Of a stretch of 64,000 bases of DNA, positions 28,510 through 38,385 are shown one piece after another. Position 1 is the first letter of the stretch; each line of letters begins with the position of its first letter. Location: positions 3,658,001-3,722,000 of the forward strand of contig NZ_CP108484.1 in assembly GCF_036226505.1 (NCBI RefSeq), read 5' to 3'. The notes under the pieces are model-generated. The model was not told the origin of the DNA and did not search any database. It saw only the letters and a list, made by a program, of their open reading frames with translations. A program made the translations under genes and the position numbers. This DNA is from Kitasatospora sp. NBC_01246. Lineage in GTDB: Bacteria > Actinomycetota > Actinomycetes > Streptomycetales > Streptomycetaceae.

Positions 28510-29421
28510 TTAGCCGACCACCGGCTGTCCCGGCAGCGTCCTGATCCGGCGGGCCAGCCGGCTGCGCTCGGCGAGCTGGTCGTCGGCCGGGTAGCCGACC
28601 TCCTCCAGCGTCAGCCCGTACGGCCGGATCACGTTGACCGCGGAGTTGCGCACCCCGCCGGCCAGCACCTCGCCGGGGAACTCCACCGGCCGGTGCCCGT
28701 CGCCGACCAGCAGCATCGCCCCGACCAGGGCCCGCACCATGTTGTGGCAGAAGGCGTCGGCGCGGACGGTGGCGACCGCCAGCGAGCCCTCCTGCGAGGC
28801 GTAGGAGTCGACCGGGACGCGGTCCCAGCGCAGTTCCAGCAGCGTGCGGATGGTCGTCGCGCCCTCGCGCTTCTTGCAGTACGCGGCGAAGTCGTGCTCC
28901 CCCAGCAGCAGCGCCGCGGCCGCGTTCATCCGCTCGACGTCCAGCGGCCGGTCGTGCCAGAGCACATGGCCGCGCAGCAGCGGGTCCACCCCGCCGGGGT
29001 GGTCGGCGACGCGGTAGGCGTAGCGGCGCCAGATCGCCGAGAAACGGGCGTCGAAGCCGGCCGGCGCCTCGCCGATCCGGTAGATCCGGACGTCCCCGGG
29101 CAGCCGCCCGGCCAGCCTGCGCAGCAGCTTCTCGCGGTGCGCGGCCCACAGCTCGGCCGGCAGGTCGACGTGCGCGACCTGGCCGCGCGCGTGCACGCCG
29201 GCGTCGGTCCGTCCGGCGACCGTCAGCGGGTACAGCTCGGTGCTGCGGGTGACGATCTGCAGCGCGCTCTCGATCTCCTCCTGCACCGTGCGGCGGCCAC
29301 CGCGCTGGCGGGCCCAGCCGGAGAACTCCGCGCCCTGGTAGGCGAGGTCGAGCCGGACCCGGACGTACCCGTCGGCCGGGCCGTCCTTCACCGGCGGACG
29401 CTCGGCGCAATCGTCGATCAC
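28510..29421 (-). CDS. truA: tRNA pseudouridine(38-40) synthase
   Basis: 303 residues that convert U38-U40 of tRNA anticodon arms to pseudouridine. The catalytic Asp lies in [16 protein letters not shown]; the N-terminal [16 protein letters not shown] and the Arg/Tyr pocket ([23 protein letters not shown]) are intact. GTG 29421 (GGAG upstream) was chosen; the frame stays open further upstream through rplQ. It follows rplQ across a hairpin, in the order rpoA-rplQ-truA usual in bacteria. Confidence 0.95.
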   Translation of the reverse strand: MIDDCAERPPVKDGPADGYVRVRLDLAYQGAEFSGWARQRGGRRTVQEEIESALQIVTRSTELYPLTVAGRTDAGVHARGQVAHVDLPAELWAAHREKLLRRLAGRLPGDVRIYRIGEAPAGFDARFSAIWRRYAYRVADHPGGVDPLLRGHVLWHDRPLDVERMNAAAALLLGEHDFAAYCKKREGATTIRTLLELRWDRVPVDSYASQEGSLAVATVRADAFCHNMVRALVGAMLLVGDGHRPVEFPGEVLAGGVRNSAVNVIRPYGLTLEEVGYPADDQLAERSRLARRIRTLPGQPVVG

Positions 29422-29445
29422 TGCTTCACTCCAGACAGAAGGAAC

Positions 29446-29480
29446 GGGCCCGCTCCCCCACGGAATGGGAGAGCGGGCCC
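29446..29480 (-). terminator. Terminator after rplQ
   Basis: A 10-bp perfect stem GGGCCCGCTC/GAGCGGGCCC (29446-29455 with 29471-29480) with a 15-nt loop, 18 bp after the rplQ stop. It should limit read-through into truA. Confidence 0.75.
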
Positions 29481-29498
29481 GCACTGCACCCAAAGGCG

Positions 29499-29987
29499 TC
29501 AGGCCTGCTCGGCCTCGGCCTCGTCGGCCTTGGTGTCCTCGACCTTGGTCTCCTCGACCTTGGCCTCGGCCTCCTTGACGGCGCGCTTGGTGGCACCCTC
29601 GGCCTCGCCGACGGCGGTCTGCGCGACGGTCAGCGCCTCGACCAGCTCGATCACGGCCATCGGGGCGTTGTCGCCACGACGGGGACCGATCTTGGTGATA
29701 CGGGTGTAGCCACCCGGGCGGTTCTCGTAGCGCGGCGCGATCTCGGTGAAGAGGGTGTGCAGCACGGAGATGTCGGTGATCGTCTTGCGAACCAGACGAC
29801 GGTTGTGGATGTCGCCCTTCTTCGCCTTGGTGATCAGCTTCTCCGCCAGCGGGCGCATCCGACGGGCCTTGGCCTCGGTCGTGGTGATGCGGCCGTACTG
29901 GAACAGCTCCCGGCACAGGCCGGCCAGCAGCAGCGGCTCGTGGTGGGGGCCGCCGCCGAGGCGGGCACCCTTGGTGGGACGCGGCAT
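29499..29987 (-). CDS. rplQ: 50S ribosomal protein L17
   Basis: 162 residues. The L17 core (1-116: [60 protein letters not shown]) is followed by a 45-residue acidic Ala/Glu/Lys tail that is usual in actinomycetes. It is encoded 126 bp downstream of rpoA. Confidence 0.97.
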   Translation of the reverse strand: MPRPTKGARLGGGPHHEPLLLAGLCRELFQYGRITTTEAKARRMRPLAEKLITKAKKGDIHNRRLVRKTITDISVLHTLFTEIAPRYENRPGGYTRITKIGPRRGDNAPMAVIELVEALTVAQTAVGEAEGATKRAVKEAEAKVEETKVEDTKADEAEAEQA

Positions 29988-30113
29988 GGAATTACTCCTT
30001 GAATCTCCGACTGCGGCCGTACCAGGTACCGCAGCGGGCGTACGGGCACGGTGCCCGTACGGCTTTCATGATGACGGGGGCGGCTCCGGGGAACCGCCCC
30101 CACCAGCAAACTC

Positions 30114-31136
30114 TTAGTACTGCTCGGTCTCCGCGTAACCCGCGTCGTCCAGGTCGTCGGCGCCGAAGGCGTCGGCGGCGGCGGTCGGGTCGAACCCGGG
30201 CGGGCTGTCCTTGAGGGCCAGGCCCATGCCGGCCAGCTTCGCCTTGACCTCGTCGATCGACTTCGCACCGAAGTTGCGGATGTCGAGCAGGTCGGCCTCG
30301 GAGCGGGCGACGAGCTCACCCACGGTGTGGATGCCCTCGCGCTTGAGGCAGTTGTACGACCGAACGGTGAGCTCGAGCTCCTCGATCGGCAGCGCCAGGT
30401 CGGCGGCCAGGGCGGCGTCCGTGGGGGACGGGCCCATGTCGATGCCCTCGGCGTCGATGTTCAGCTCGCGGGCGAGACCGAACAGCTCCACCAGGGTCTT
30501 GCCGGCCGAGGCCATGGCGTCACGCGGGCGCATGGCGGGCTTGGTCTCGACGTCGACGATCAGCTTGTCGAAGTCGGTCCGCTGCTCGACACGGGTCGCC
30601 TCGACCTTGTAGGTGACCTTCAGCACGGGGCTGTAGATCGAGTCGACCGGGATGCGGCCGATCTCCTGGCCGGAAGCCTTGTTCTGCACGGCGGAGACGT
30701 AGCCGCGACCGCGCTCGACGGTCAGCTCCATCTCCAGCTTGCCCTTGCCGTTCAGCGTGGCGAGGACCAGCTCGGGGTTGTGCACCTCGACACCGGCCGG
30801 CGGCGCGATGTCGGCGGCGGTGACCACACCCGGGCCCTGCTTGCGCAGGTACATCACGACCGGCTCGTCGTGCTCCGAGGAGACGACCAGCTGCTTGATG
30901 TTGAGGATGAGGTCGGTGACGTCCTCCTTGACGCCCGGCACGGTGGTGAACTCGTGCAGGACGCCGTCGACCCGGATGCTGGTGACAGCGGCACCGGGGA
31001 TCGAGGAGAGGAGCGTGCGGCGAAGGGAGTTGCCGAGGGTGTAGCCGAAGCCCGGCTCCAGCGGCTCGATCACGAACCGCGAGCGGAATTCGTCGACGAC
31101 CTCTTCGGTCAGCGAGGGACGCTGAGCGATCAGCAT
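30114..31136 (-). CDS. rpoA: RNA polymerase alpha subunit
   Basis: 340 residues, the exact length usual for streptomycetes, starting [12 protein letters not shown] with GGAGG 10 bases upstream; ten extra in-frame residues before it are not used. The assembly domain carries [17 protein letters not shown] and the C-terminal domain (about 245-310) carries [16 protein letters not shown] and [10 protein letters not shown] for UP-element and activator contact. It is preceded by a 16-bp hairpin that separates it from rpsK. Confidence 0.98.
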   Translation of the reverse strand: MLIAQRPSLTEEVVDEFRSRFVIEPLEPGFGYTLGNSLRRTLLSSIPGAAVTSIRVDGVLHEFTTVPGVKEDVTDLILNIKQLVVSSEHDEPVVMYLRKQGPGVVTAADIAPPAGVEVHNPELVLATLNGKGKLEMELTVERGRGYVSAVQNKASGQEIGRIPVDSIYSPVLKVTYKVEATRVEQRTDFDKLIVDVETKPAMRPRDAMASAGKTLVELFGLARELNIDAEGIDMGPSPTDAALAADLALPIEELELTVRSYNCLKREGIHTVGELVARSEADLLDIRNFGAKSIDEVKAKLAGMGLALKDSPPGFDPTAAADAFGADDLDDAGYAETEQY

Positions 31137-31192
31137 GTTTTCAGATCCTCCAGTTGTCTTCGGCACCCACTATTTGATGCCGAACAGAACCA

Positions 31193-31229
31193 GCGTACGG
31201 GGTCCCGGACGAACCGGGACCCCGTACGC
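31193..31229 (-). terminator. Hairpin between rpsK and rpoA
   Basis: A perfect 16-bp stem (31193-31208 with 31214-31229) with an ACGAA loop, 36 bp after rpsK and 57 bp before rpoA. It has the form of this genome's terminators, but stands inside what is usually one operon. Confidence 0.75.
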
Positions 31230-31265
31230 GGTATCAAGCGAACACCAGTGCCCGAAGGCGCTGCG

Positions 31266-31673
31266 TCAGACGCGGCGGCGCTTCGGCGGACGGCAGCCGT
31301 TGTGCGGGGTGGGGGTGACGTCCTGGATCGAGCCCACCTCCAGGCCGGTGGCCTGGAGCGAGCGGATCGCGGTCTCACGGCCGGAGCCCGGACCCTTGAC
31401 GAAGACGTCGACCTTGCGCATGCCGTGCTCCTGCGCGCGACGGGCAGCGGCCTCGGCGGCCATCTGCGCGGCGAACGGGGTGGACTTGCGCGAGCCCTTG
31501 AAGCCGACGTGGCCGGCGGAGGCCCAGGAGATCACGTTGCCCGCGGGGTCGGTGATCGAAACGATGGTGTTGTTGAACGTGCTCTTGATGTGCGCGTGGC
31601 CGTGAGCGACGTTCTTCTTTTCCTTGCGGCGGATCTTCTTCGCGCCGGCAGCCTGACGACCCTTGGGGGGCAT
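31266..31673 (-). CDS. rpsK: 30S ribosomal protein S11
   Basis: 135 residues with the basic N-terminus [57 protein letters not shown] and the terminal [11 protein letters not shown]. The length is normal. It lies 72 bp after rpsM. Confidence 0.97.
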   Translation of the reverse strand: MPPKGRQAAGAKKIRRKEKKNVAHGHAHIKSTFNNTIVSITDPAGNVISWASAGHVGFKGSRKSTPFAAQMAAEAAARRAQEHGMRKVDVFVKGPGSGRETAIRSLQATGLEVGSIQDVTPTPHNGCRPPKRRRV

Positions 31674-31745
31674 AAGTCTGTTCTCCTACTGAGGTGGTCG
31701 GTCCGCTGACCCGCGGGCCGGAGGGATGTCCGGTGACGGGACGGA

Positions 31746-32126
31746 CTACTTCTTGCCCGGCTTCTTCTTGCCGGCGATCGCGCGACGCGGGCCCTTGCGG
31801 GTACGCGCGTTGGTGTGGGTGCGCTGACCGCGGACCGGCAGGCCGCGGCGGTGACGCAGACCCTCGTAGCAGCCGATCTCGACCTTGCGGCGGATGTCGG
31901 CGGCCACCTCACGGCGGAGGTCACCCTCGACCGTGTAGTTGGCGTCGATGTACTGACCCAGCTTGACGAGGTCTTCCTCGGAGATGTCGCGAACGCGGAC
32001 ATCCGGGCTGACACCGGTCTCGGCCAGGGTCTGCTGGGCGCGGGTACGACCGATGCCGTACACGTAGGTAAGGGCGATCTCGATCCGCTTCTCACGGGGG
32101 AGATCAACGCCGGCGAGGCGTGCCAT
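31746..32126 (-). CDS. rpsM: 30S ribosomal protein S13
   Basis: 126 residues. It shows the start [20 protein letters not shown], the helix-two-turn-helix region ([16 protein letters not shown]) and the tRNA-contacting tail [15 protein letters not shown] ending in poly-Lys. It follows rpmJ after 179 bp that include a GC-rich structured stretch (32185-32240). Confidence 0.97.
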   Translation of the reverse strand: MARLAGVDLPREKRIEIALTYVYGIGRTRAQQTLAETGVSPDVRVRDISEEDLVKLGQYIDANYTVEGDLRREVAADIRRKVEIGCYEGLRHRRGLPVRGQRTHTNARTRKGPRRAIAGKKKPGKK

Positions 32127-32305
32127 TCAAGGCTCCTGTGTTTCTTCAGAGGTCTTGCGTGCTACCTACTCCGACACCTCACGGTGTGGGAGCCCCGGCC
32201 TCTGACCGGGGGTGGCAGTCCGCCCTGCGAAGGGCGGATCGGGTAGCCCGCTTATGACGTTTTCGCGTCGCGCGAAGTACTACGAGAAATGCTGAGGAGA
32301 ACTGA

Positions 32306-32419
32306 TCAGCCCTGGCGCTGCTTGTGGCGCAGGTTGTCGCAGATCACCATGACCCGGCCGTGACGGCGGATCACCTTGCACTTGTCGCAGATCTTCTTGA
32401 CGCTCGGCTTGACCTTCAT
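32306..32419 (-). CDS. rpmJ: 50S ribosomal protein L36
   Basis: A 37-residue protein: [19 protein letters not shown], then [18 protein letters not shown]. The zinc-binding set C11, C14, C27 and H32 is complete, so this is the zinc-containing (C+) form. It sits between infA and rpsM as in most bacteria. ATG 32419 is preceded by GGAGAACCTGAAGC. Confidence 0.95.
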   Translation of the reverse strand: MKVKPSVKKICDKCKVIRRHGRVMVICDNLRHKQRQG

Positions 32420-32452
32420 GCTTCAGGTTCTCCGGGTCTAGATCTGACGTTC

Positions 32453-32674
32453 TTACTTGTAGCGGTAGACGATCCGGCCACGCGTGAGGTCGTAGGGGCT
32501 GAGCTCCACCACGACCCGGTCGTCCGGCAGGATGCGGATGTAGTGCATGCGCATCTTGCCGCTGATGTGCGCGAGGACCTTGTGACCGTTCTGCAGCTCG
32601 ACCTTGAACATCGCGTTCGGAAGAGACTCGATCACGGTGCCCTCGATCTCAATGGCGCCTTGCTTCTTAGCCAT
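32453..32674 (-). CDS. infA: Translation initiation factor IF-1
   Basis: 73 residues: [20 protein letters not shown], the OB-fold core [20 protein letters not shown] and the end [12 protein letters not shown]. The start is the ATG of MAKKQG; a 15-residue upstream extension is not conserved. It leads infA-rpmJ-rpsM-rpsK, with 196 bp upstream to mscL. Confidence 0.97.
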   Translation of the reverse strand: MAKKQGAIEIEGTVIESLPNAMFKVELQNGHKVLAHISGKMRMHYIRILPDDRVVVELSPYDLTRGRIVYRYK

Positions 32675-32870
32675 GAACTGCGAGATCCACCTTCCGGGAC
32701 CGGCTACCGTATGCGGCACGCTCGTGCGAACCTGGGTCCACCCCGTCCCCCGAGAGGGAAGAGGGCGTGCTGGAGCACGCTACGAGTGAGCCGACGGTCC
32801 ATCCTACGCCAGTGCGCCCGATGGGCCAAAACGAGGCCGCCGGACGCGGCCGGCGCCGCCCGTCCGGCCG

Positions 32871-33296
32871 TCACAGGCCGGGGCTGACCACCAGCGGCTC
32901 GACGTGGGCGGTGCAGGCGCTGCAGCGGCGCGCGGCCTGCGGTATCTCGGTCAGGCACTCGGGGCAGGGGCGCTTCGGGGACTTCGGCTTCTTCGGCAGA
33001 TAGCGGGCGGTGGCCTTGGTCACCGGCAGCACGACGCAGAAGTACAGCACCGCGGCGGTCATCAGGAACGCGATCAGCACGTTGAGGAACTGCCCCCACG
33101 GGAAGATGACCCCGCCCAGGTTGGCCTTGTAGGAGCTGAAGTCCCCGGCGGCACCGACCACCACGCCGACCAGCGGGGTGAGGAAGGCCGACACGAAGCC
33201 GGTCACCACGCCGGTGAAGGCCGCACCGATGACGACACCGACGGCCATGTCGACCACGTTGCCGCGCATCATGAAGTCGCGGAATCCCTTGAGCAC
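32871..33296 (-). CDS. mscL: Large-conductance mechanosensitive channel with C-terminal zinc ribbon
   Basis: 141 residues from GTG 33296 (AGGAG upstream). The MscL core has KGFRDFMMRGNVVDMAVGVV (amphipathic N-terminus and TM1), a periplasmic loop and TM2 (VLIAFLMTAAVLYFCVVLP). After TM2 the basic KKPKSPKR stretch leads to a four-cysteine ribbon CPECLTEIPQAARRCSAC, absent from E. coli MscL but seen in actinomycete members. The channel releases solutes on hypo-osmotic shock. Its placement between map and infA is unusual for an unrelated function. Confidence 0.93.
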   Translation of the reverse strand: MLKGFRDFMMRGNVVDMAVGVVIGAAFTGVVTGFVSAFLTPLVGVVVGAAGDFSSYKANLGGVIFPWGQFLNVLIAFLMTAAVLYFCVVLPVTKATARYLPKKPKSPKRPCPECLTEIPQAARRCSACTAHVEPLVVSPGL

Positions 33297-33366
33297 TGCA
33301 CTCTCCTGCTTGATCGAAGCCGCTGAAGCCGCTGAAGCCACTGCCAGCCGATAAAAATAGGACAAA

Positions 33367-33394
33367 AGCCCTGGAGGTCCAAACCCCCAGGGCT
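33367..33394 (-). terminator. Terminator after map
   Basis: An 8-bp stem AGCCCTGG/CCAGGGCT (33367-33374 with 33387-33394), 40 bp past the map stop and 70 bp before the mscL start. Confidence 0.65.
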
Positions 33395-33434
33395 CTGATC
33401 CGTTGTCGGACGCGGTAGTTGACCGCCTCCGCGA

Positions 33435-34274
33435 CTACCCGAGGGGGTCCGGAGCTGCGGTGATGCCCAGCTTCGCGAGTTCGGCGCGGCCGCCGTCGAA
33501 GGCCGTCAGGACCAGCGGGCCCTGCTCGGTGACGGCCACCGAGTGCTCCCAGTGCGAGGCCCAGGTGCCGTCGGTGGTCACGACGGTCCAGTCGTCCTCC
33601 AGCACGGTGGTGTGCGGAGTGCCCAGCGAGACCATCGGCTCGATCGCCAGCACGGTGCCGGGGATCAGCTTGGGGCCCTTGCCGCGCCCCCGCTCGACGT
33701 AGTTCAGCACGTGCGGCTCCATGTGCATCGCGGTCCCGATGCCGTGGCCGCCGTAGCCCTCGGTGATGCCCCACTTGCCCTTCGGCGGGAGCGGCTGGCG
33801 CCGGATGAAGCCCTCGATCGCCTTGGAGACGTCCGCCAGGCGGTTGCCCTTCTTCATCTGGGCGATGCCGGCCCACATCGAGCCCTCGGTGACCCGGCTG
33901 AGCATCTCCACCTCGGGGCGGACCTCCCCGACCGCCACGGTGATCGCCGCGTCGCCGTGCCAGCCGTCCACGATGGCGCCGCAGTCGATCGAGATGACGT
34001 CGCCCTCCTGGAGCACCCGGTCACCGGGGATGCCGTGCACGACCTCGTTGTTCACCGAGGCGCAGATCACCCCGGGGAACCAGAGCCCGCCGTGGTCGGC
34101 GCGGAAGTTCGAGGTGGCGCCGTGGTCGGTGATGACCTTGTCCGCGATGTCGTTGAGCTCCTGGGTGGTCACCCCCGGAGCGACCGCCTCCCGGCAGGCC
34201 TTGAGCGCCTCGGCGACGACCAGCCCGGCCACTCGCATCTTCGCGATCTGCTCGGGGGTCTTGATCTCCACCAT
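33435..34274 (-). CDS. map: Type I methionine aminopeptidase
   Basis: 279 residues that remove the initiator Met from nascent proteins. The metal ligands are visible in order: ISIDCGAIVDGWHGDAAI (two Asp), GGHGIGTAMH (His), LAIEPM (Glu) and WEHSVAVTE (Glu). The start is the ATG of MVEIKTPEQIAKM with an AGGAAGG Shine-Dalgarno sequence; the frame extends meaninglessly upstream. It follows adk in secY-adk-map. Confidence 0.96.
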   Translation of the reverse strand: MVEIKTPEQIAKMRVAGLVVAEALKACREAVAPGVTTQELNDIADKVITDHGATSNFRADHGGLWFPGVICASVNNEVVHGIPGDRVLQEGDVISIDCGAIVDGWHGDAAITVAVGEVRPEVEMLSRVTEGSMWAGIAQMKKGNRLADVSKAIEGFIRRQPLPPKGKWGITEGYGGHGIGTAMHMEPHVLNYVERGRGKGPKLIPGTVLAIEPMVSLGTPHTTVLEDDWTVVTTDGTWASHWEHSVAVTEQGPLVLTAFDGGRAELAKLGITAAPDPLG

Positions 34275-34405
34275 CTGGTCACGCCTTCCTAGGGTTCCCG
34301 CCCGGTCCTTGCCGGACGGCCGTGCACTCGTTCCACCGTACGACGCCGTACGGCCGCGCTGCCCCGGCGAGGGGCGGCGCGGCCGTACGGCGTCGCTCGG
34401 TAATG

Positions 34406-35059
34406 TCAGTTGTCCTGCTTCAGCGCCTCGATCGCGCGCTGGGTCACCTCGTCCACCTTGCCGAGCGCGGGGATCGTCGCCACCAGGCCCTGCTGGGCGT
34501 AGTAGTCGATGATCGGCTCGGTCTCGGTGTGGTAGACCTCCAGCCGCGTCCGCACCTTCTCCTCGGTGTCGTCCGAGCGCTGGTACAGCTCGCCGCCGCA
34601 CTCGTCGCAGACGCCCTCGGCCTTCGGCGGGTTGTAGTCCACGTGGAACACGTGGCCCCCGTCGTTGCGGCACAGGCGACGGCCGGCGATCCGGCGGACG
34701 ACCTCGTCCTCGGGAACCTCCAGGTCCAGCACGCCGTCCAGCGCGATGCCCTGCTCGGCCAGGAACTCGTCCAGCGCCTTGGCCTGGCCAAGGTTGCGCG
34801 GGAAGCCGTCGAGCAGGAAGCCGTTGCCGGCGTCGGGCTGGAGCATGCGGTCCTTGGCCATCCCGATGGTGACCTCATCCGGTACCAGGCGACCCGCGTC
34901 CATGAAGCTCTTGGCCTCGAGCCCCAGCGGGGTGCCCTGACCGATGTTGGCGCGGAACAGGTCGCCGGTGGAGATGTGGGGAATGGACAGGGTCTTGGCG
35001 AGCAGGTGCGCCTGAGTACCCTTCCCGGCCCCGGGAGGTCCGACGAGGACGATACGCAT
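34406..35059 (-). CDS. adk: Adenylate kinase
   Basis: 217 residues that equilibrate ATP and AMP with ADP. The P-loop is GPPGAGKGTQ (8-17); the NMP-binding region is STGDLFRANI; the LID carries cysteines (RLCRND... VCDEC) suggesting a partial zinc site. ATG 35059 overlaps the secY stop by one base (TGATG), so the two are translationally coupled. A longer frame inside secY is rejected. Confidence 0.97.
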   Translation of the reverse strand: MRIVLVGPPGAGKGTQAHLLAKTLSIPHISTGDLFRANIGQGTPLGLEAKSFMDAGRLVPDEVTIGMAKDRMLQPDAGNGFLLDGFPRNLGQAKALDEFLAEQGIALDGVLDLEVPEDEVVRRIAGRRLCRNDGGHVFHVDYNPPKAEGVCDECGGELYQRSDDTEEKVRTRLEVYHTETEPIIDYYAQQGLVATIPALGKVDEVTQRAIEALKQDN

Positions 35060-36369
35060 CAGCGGAGGAACCCTTCGTAATTGCGCTGCTGGAGCTGGCT
35101 CTCGATCTGCTTCACAGTTTCGAGTCCGACGCCGACGACGATGAGAACGCTGGTGCCGCCGAACGGGAAGTTGGTCTGCTGCCCGAAGGCCACCAGGGCG
35201 ATCATCGGGATCAACGCGATCAGGCCCAGGTAGAGCGAACCCGGCCACGTGATGCGGGTGAGCACGTAGTTCAGGTACTCGGCCGTCGGCCGGCCGGCCC
35301 GGATGCCCGGGATGAACCCACCATACTTCTTCATATTGTCGGCAACTTCTTCGGGGTTGAAGGAGATGGCGACGTAGAAGAATGCGAAGAAGACGATCAG
35401 CAGGAAGTAGGTGGCCATGTAGACCGGGTGGTCACCCTTGACGAAGTTGGTCCTGATCCACGTCGCCCAGCCGGCCTGGCTGCTGGTCAGCTGGACCACC
35501 AGGGCGGGGATGTACAGCAGCGACGAGGCGAAGATGACCGGGATGACACCGGCCTGGTTCACCTTGAGGGGGATGTAGGTCGAGGTGCCGCCGAAGGCGC
35601 GGCGCCCGATCATCCGCTTCGCGTACTGCACCGGGATCCGGCGCTGCGCCTGCTCCACGAAGATGACCAGCATCACAACGATGACGCCCACCGCGACCAC
35701 GGAGAGGAACTCGACCCAGCCGCCGCCGATGGTGCCGGAGGTCTTGATCGCCCACATCGAGCCCGGGAAGCCCGAGGCGATCGAGGTGAAGATGAGGATC
35801 GACATGCCGTTGCCGATGCCGCGGTCGGTGATCAGCTCACCCAGCCACATGATGAACGTGGTGCCGGCGGTCATCGTGATCACCATGACGGCGATCCGGA
35901 ACACCGACTGGTCCGGCACGATCTGGTTGGCGTAGACGCAACCCGAGAACAGCGCGCCGCTGGAGGCCGTCGCCACGATGCCGGTGCCCTGGAGCACGGC
36001 GAGCGCGATGGTCAGGTAGCGCGTGTACTGGGTGATCTTCGCGGTACCGGCCTGCCCCTCCTTCTTCAGCGCCTCGAGCCGCGGGATCACGACGGTGAGG
36101 AGCTGGAGGATGATGCTGGCCGTGATGTACGGCATGATGCCGAGCGCGAAGATCGTGAGCTGGAGGAGCGCGCCACCACTGAACAGGTTGACGAGCCCGA
36201 ACAATCCGCTGCTCTTGGTGTCCTTCACACATTCGTTGACAGCTTGGAAGCTGACCCCGGGTACCGGGACGTGGGAGCCCAGCCGGAACAGCACCATGAT
36301 GCCCAGCGTGAACAGCAGCTTCTTGCGCAGGTCGGGCGTCTGGAACGCCCGCGCGAACGCACTGAGCAC
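35059..36369 (-). CDS. secY: Preprotein translocase subunit SecY
   Basis: 436 residues, ten membrane spans, forming the SecYEG channel. It shows the start RAFQTPDLRKKLLFTLGIMV, the plug and lateral-gate regions and the cytosolic loop IPVQYAKRM. An 18-bp terminator stands between rplO and secY, so secY-adk-map is probably driven by its own promoter in the 320-bp gap upstream. Confidence 0.97.
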   Translation of the reverse strand: MLSAFARAFQTPDLRKKLLFTLGIMVLFRLGSHVPVPGVSFQAVNECVKDTKSSGLFGLVNLFSGGALLQLTIFALGIMPYITASIILQLLTVVIPRLEALKKEGQAGTAKITQYTRYLTIALAVLQGTGIVATASSGALFSGCVYANQIVPDQSVFRIAVMVITMTAGTTFIMWLGELITDRGIGNGMSILIFTSIASGFPGSMWAIKTSGTIGGGWVEFLSVVAVGVIVVMLVIFVEQAQRRIPVQYAKRMIGRRAFGGTSTYIPLKVNQAGVIPVIFASSLLYIPALVVQLTSSQAGWATWIRTNFVKGDHPVYMATYFLLIVFFAFFYVAISFNPEEVADNMKKYGGFIPGIRAGRPTAEYLNYVLTRITWPGSLYLGLIALIPMIALVAFGQQTNFPFGGTSVLIVVGVGLETVKQIESQLQQRNYEGFLR

Positions 36370-36634
36370 GGTGCCTCCTGCGCCTCCCGCGCGTCGTCGG
36401 CGGGAGGGTCGGTCCTGAATGGGGAGTTTGCGGTTCGGGCCCCCGTACAGACGGCACAGGCGAGCCTACGCGCAGCCTACAAGGGAACTCCACGGACTCT
36501 AACAGTGCGCGGCCGCTCGAAAGAAGCGCGTACGGCCCCTCCCCCACTCACGGGGTACGGGATGCCCGGGTTTGCCACACAAAAGAACGAGGCCCGTACC
36601 CACTTGAGTGCGGCTACGGACCACCGGGACAACG
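36370..36634 (-). promoter_or_regulatory. secY upstream region
   Basis: 265 bp without a gene, presumably with the secY promoter. A loose inverted repeat GGGTACGGG/CCCGTACCC (36553-36561 with 36593-36601) encloses an A-rich loop (CACAAAAGAA). No -10/-35 pair is certain. Confidence 0.4.
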
Positions 36635-36675
36635 CACGAGCCCCGCACCTCCGTGAAGGAGGTGCGGGGCTCGTG
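36635..36675 (-). terminator. Strong terminator after rplO
   Basis: A perfect 18-bp stem (36635-36652 with 36658-36675) and a GTGAA loop, 14 bp past the rplO stop. It is one of the two longest perfect hairpins in the window. Confidence 0.9.
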
Positions 36676-36689
36676 GGGAGTCAGCGGGC

Positions 36690-37142
36690 TCAGACGAGCT
36701 CGGTGACGGTACCGCCGGCGGCGGTGATCTTCTCGGCGGCGGAGCCGGAGACGGCGTCGACCGTCACCTGCAGCGCGACCGAGATCTCGCCGGTGCCGAG
36801 CACCTTGACGAGGGAGTTCTTGCGAACCGCGCCCTTGGCGATCAGGTCCTCGACAGTGACCTCGCCACCCTGCGGGTAGAGCTCGGCCAGCTTGTCGAGG
36901 TTGACAACCTGGAACGTGATCTTGAACGGGTTCTTGAAGCCCTTCAGCTTCGGCAGGCGCATGTGGAGCGGCATCTGGCCACCCTCGAAGCGCTGCGGAA
37001 CCTGGTAGCGGGCCTTGGTGCCCTTGGTACCACGACCGGCGGTCTTACCCTTGGAGCCCTCACCACGACCGACACGGGTCTTGGCGGTCTTGGCACCCGG
37101 GGCGGGACGCAGGTTGTGAACCTTGATCGGCGAGTCGCCCAT
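36690..37142 (-). CDS. rplO: 50S ribosomal protein L15
   Basis: 150 residues: [20 protein letters not shown], the Gly/Lys-rich [17 protein letters not shown] segment, [18 protein letters not shown] and a C-terminal [13 protein letters not shown]. The start is ATG 37142, two bases after the rpmD stop; the frame is open further upstream but unconserved. It is the last gene of the spc operon here, ahead of the terminator. Confidence 0.97.
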   Translation of the reverse strand: MGDSPIKVHNLRPAPGAKTAKTRVGRGEGSKGKTAGRGTKGTKARYQVPQRFEGGQMPLHMRLPKLKGFKNPFKITFQVVNLDKLAELYPQGGEVTVEDLIAKGAVRKNSLVKVLGTGEISVALQVTVDAVSGSAAEKITAAGGTVTELV

Positions 37143-37144
37143 AA

Positions 37145-37327
37145 TCAGTCCACCTCCTCGACCGTGACGAGGTGACGCACGGTCTGGGCCATCCCGCGGA
37201 TCTCGGGACGGTCCTCCTTGACGACCACATCGTGCATGCGCTTCAGACCCAGCGAGCGCAGCGTCTCGCGGTGGTTCTGCTTGCTGCCGATGTAGGACTT
37301 GGTCTGCGTGATCTTCAGGCGAGCCAT
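37145..37327 (-). CDS. rpmD: 50S ribosomal protein L30
   Basis: 60 residues: [35 protein letters not shown] and [14 protein letters not shown]. The start overlaps the rpsE stop by one base (TGATG). The long open frame upstream is a shadow of rpsE. Confidence 0.97.
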   Translation of the reverse strand: MARLKITQTKSYIGSKQNHRETLRSLGLKRMHDVVVKEDRPEIRGMAQTVRHLVTVEEVD

Positions 37328-37950
37328 CAGGCACTCACCCCTGCAGCACGAGCCCGCAGCAGAGCGGCGGGAGCCACGTCCTCCAGCGGCAGACCACGAC
37401 GGGCGGCGATCTCCTCGGGGCGCACGAGGCCCTTCAGAGCGGCCACCGTGGCGTGCACGATGTTGATCGCGTTGTCGGAGCCGAGCGACTTCGACAGGAT
37501 GTCGTGGATACCGGCGCACTCGAGCACGGCACGCACCGGGCCACCGGCGATAACACCGGTACCGGGGGCAGCCGGCTTCAGGAGCACGACGCCGGCAGCC
37601 TTCTCGCCCTGGATCGGGTGAGGGATGGTGCCCTGGATACGGGGGACCTTGAAGAAGTTCTTCTTGGCCTCCTCAACACCCTTGGCGATGGCGGCCGGAA
37701 CCTCCTTCGCCTTCCCGTAACCGACACCTACGGTGCCGTCACCGTCGCCCACCACGACCAGCGCGGTGAAGCTGAAACGACGACCACCCTTGACAACCTT
37801 GGCGACACGGTTGATCGCAACGACGCGCTCGACGTAAGCGGTCTTCTCGACGGCGGGGGCATTGCCCCGGTCGTCACGCTTACGGTCACGCCGCTCGCCA
37901 CCGCCGGTGCCGCCGCCGGCGCCGCTACCGCGGCGCTGGGGTCCAGCCAT
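37327..37950 (-). CDS. rpsE: 30S ribosomal protein S5
   Basis: 207 residues. A Gly/Arg-rich N-terminal extension (1-30, [20 protein letters not shown]) precedes the double-stranded-RNA-binding part ([20 protein letters not shown]) and the C-terminal domain ([17 protein letters not shown]). It ends with a 30-residue actinomycete tail. It is coupled to rpmD by a one-base overlap. Confidence 0.97.
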   Translation of the reverse strand: MAGPQRRGSGAGGGTGGGERRDRKRDDRGNAPAVEKTAYVERVVAINRVAKVVKGGRRFSFTALVVVGDGDGTVGVGYGKAKEVPAAIAKGVEEAKKNFFKVPRIQGTIPHPIQGEKAAGVVLLKPAAPGTGVIAGGPVRAVLECAGIHDILSKSLGSDNAINIVHATVAALKGLVRPEEIAARRGLPLEDVAPAALLRARAAGVSA

Positions 37951-37998
37951 TGGAATTACCTCTCTCGATTACGTCCGTCGACTGAGCCGACGAGCGGC

Positions 37999-38382
37999 TT
38001 AGAAGTCGAGCCCGGCCTCACGGGCAGCATCGGCCAGAGCGGCGATGCGGCCTGCGTACCGGTTGCCCGCGCGGTCGAAGACGACCGACTCGATGCCGGC
38101 GGCCTTGGCGCGCTCGGCGACCAGGCTCCCGACCTTCTTGGCCAGCTCGGTCTTGTCGCCCTCGACGCCCTTGATGGACACGTCGAGGGTGGACGCCGAC
38201 GCCAGGGTGTGACCCTTGGCGTCGTCGATGACCTGGGCGACCATGTGACGGTTCGAGCGCGTCACAACGAGGCGCGGACGCACCTCGGTGCCGACGACGC
38301 GCTTGCGAACGCGGATCGCGCGGCGCTTGCGAGCGGCGCTCTTGTAGGCGTTGCCCTTGCCGATCTTGACAGAGACGCTCAT
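37999..38382 (-). CDS. rplR: 50S ribosomal protein L18
   Basis: 127 residues binding 5S r[43 protein letters not shown] and a C-terminal [21 protein letters not shown]. It lies three bases after rplF and 48 bp before rpsE. Confidence 0.97.
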   Translation of the reverse strand: MSVSVKIGKGNAYKSAARKRRAIRVRKRVVGTEVRPRLVVTRSNRHMVAQVIDDAKGHTLASASTLDVSIKGVEGDKTELAKKVGSLVAERAKAAGIESVVFDRAGNRYAGRIAALADAAREAGLDF

Positions 38383-38385
38383 CGC

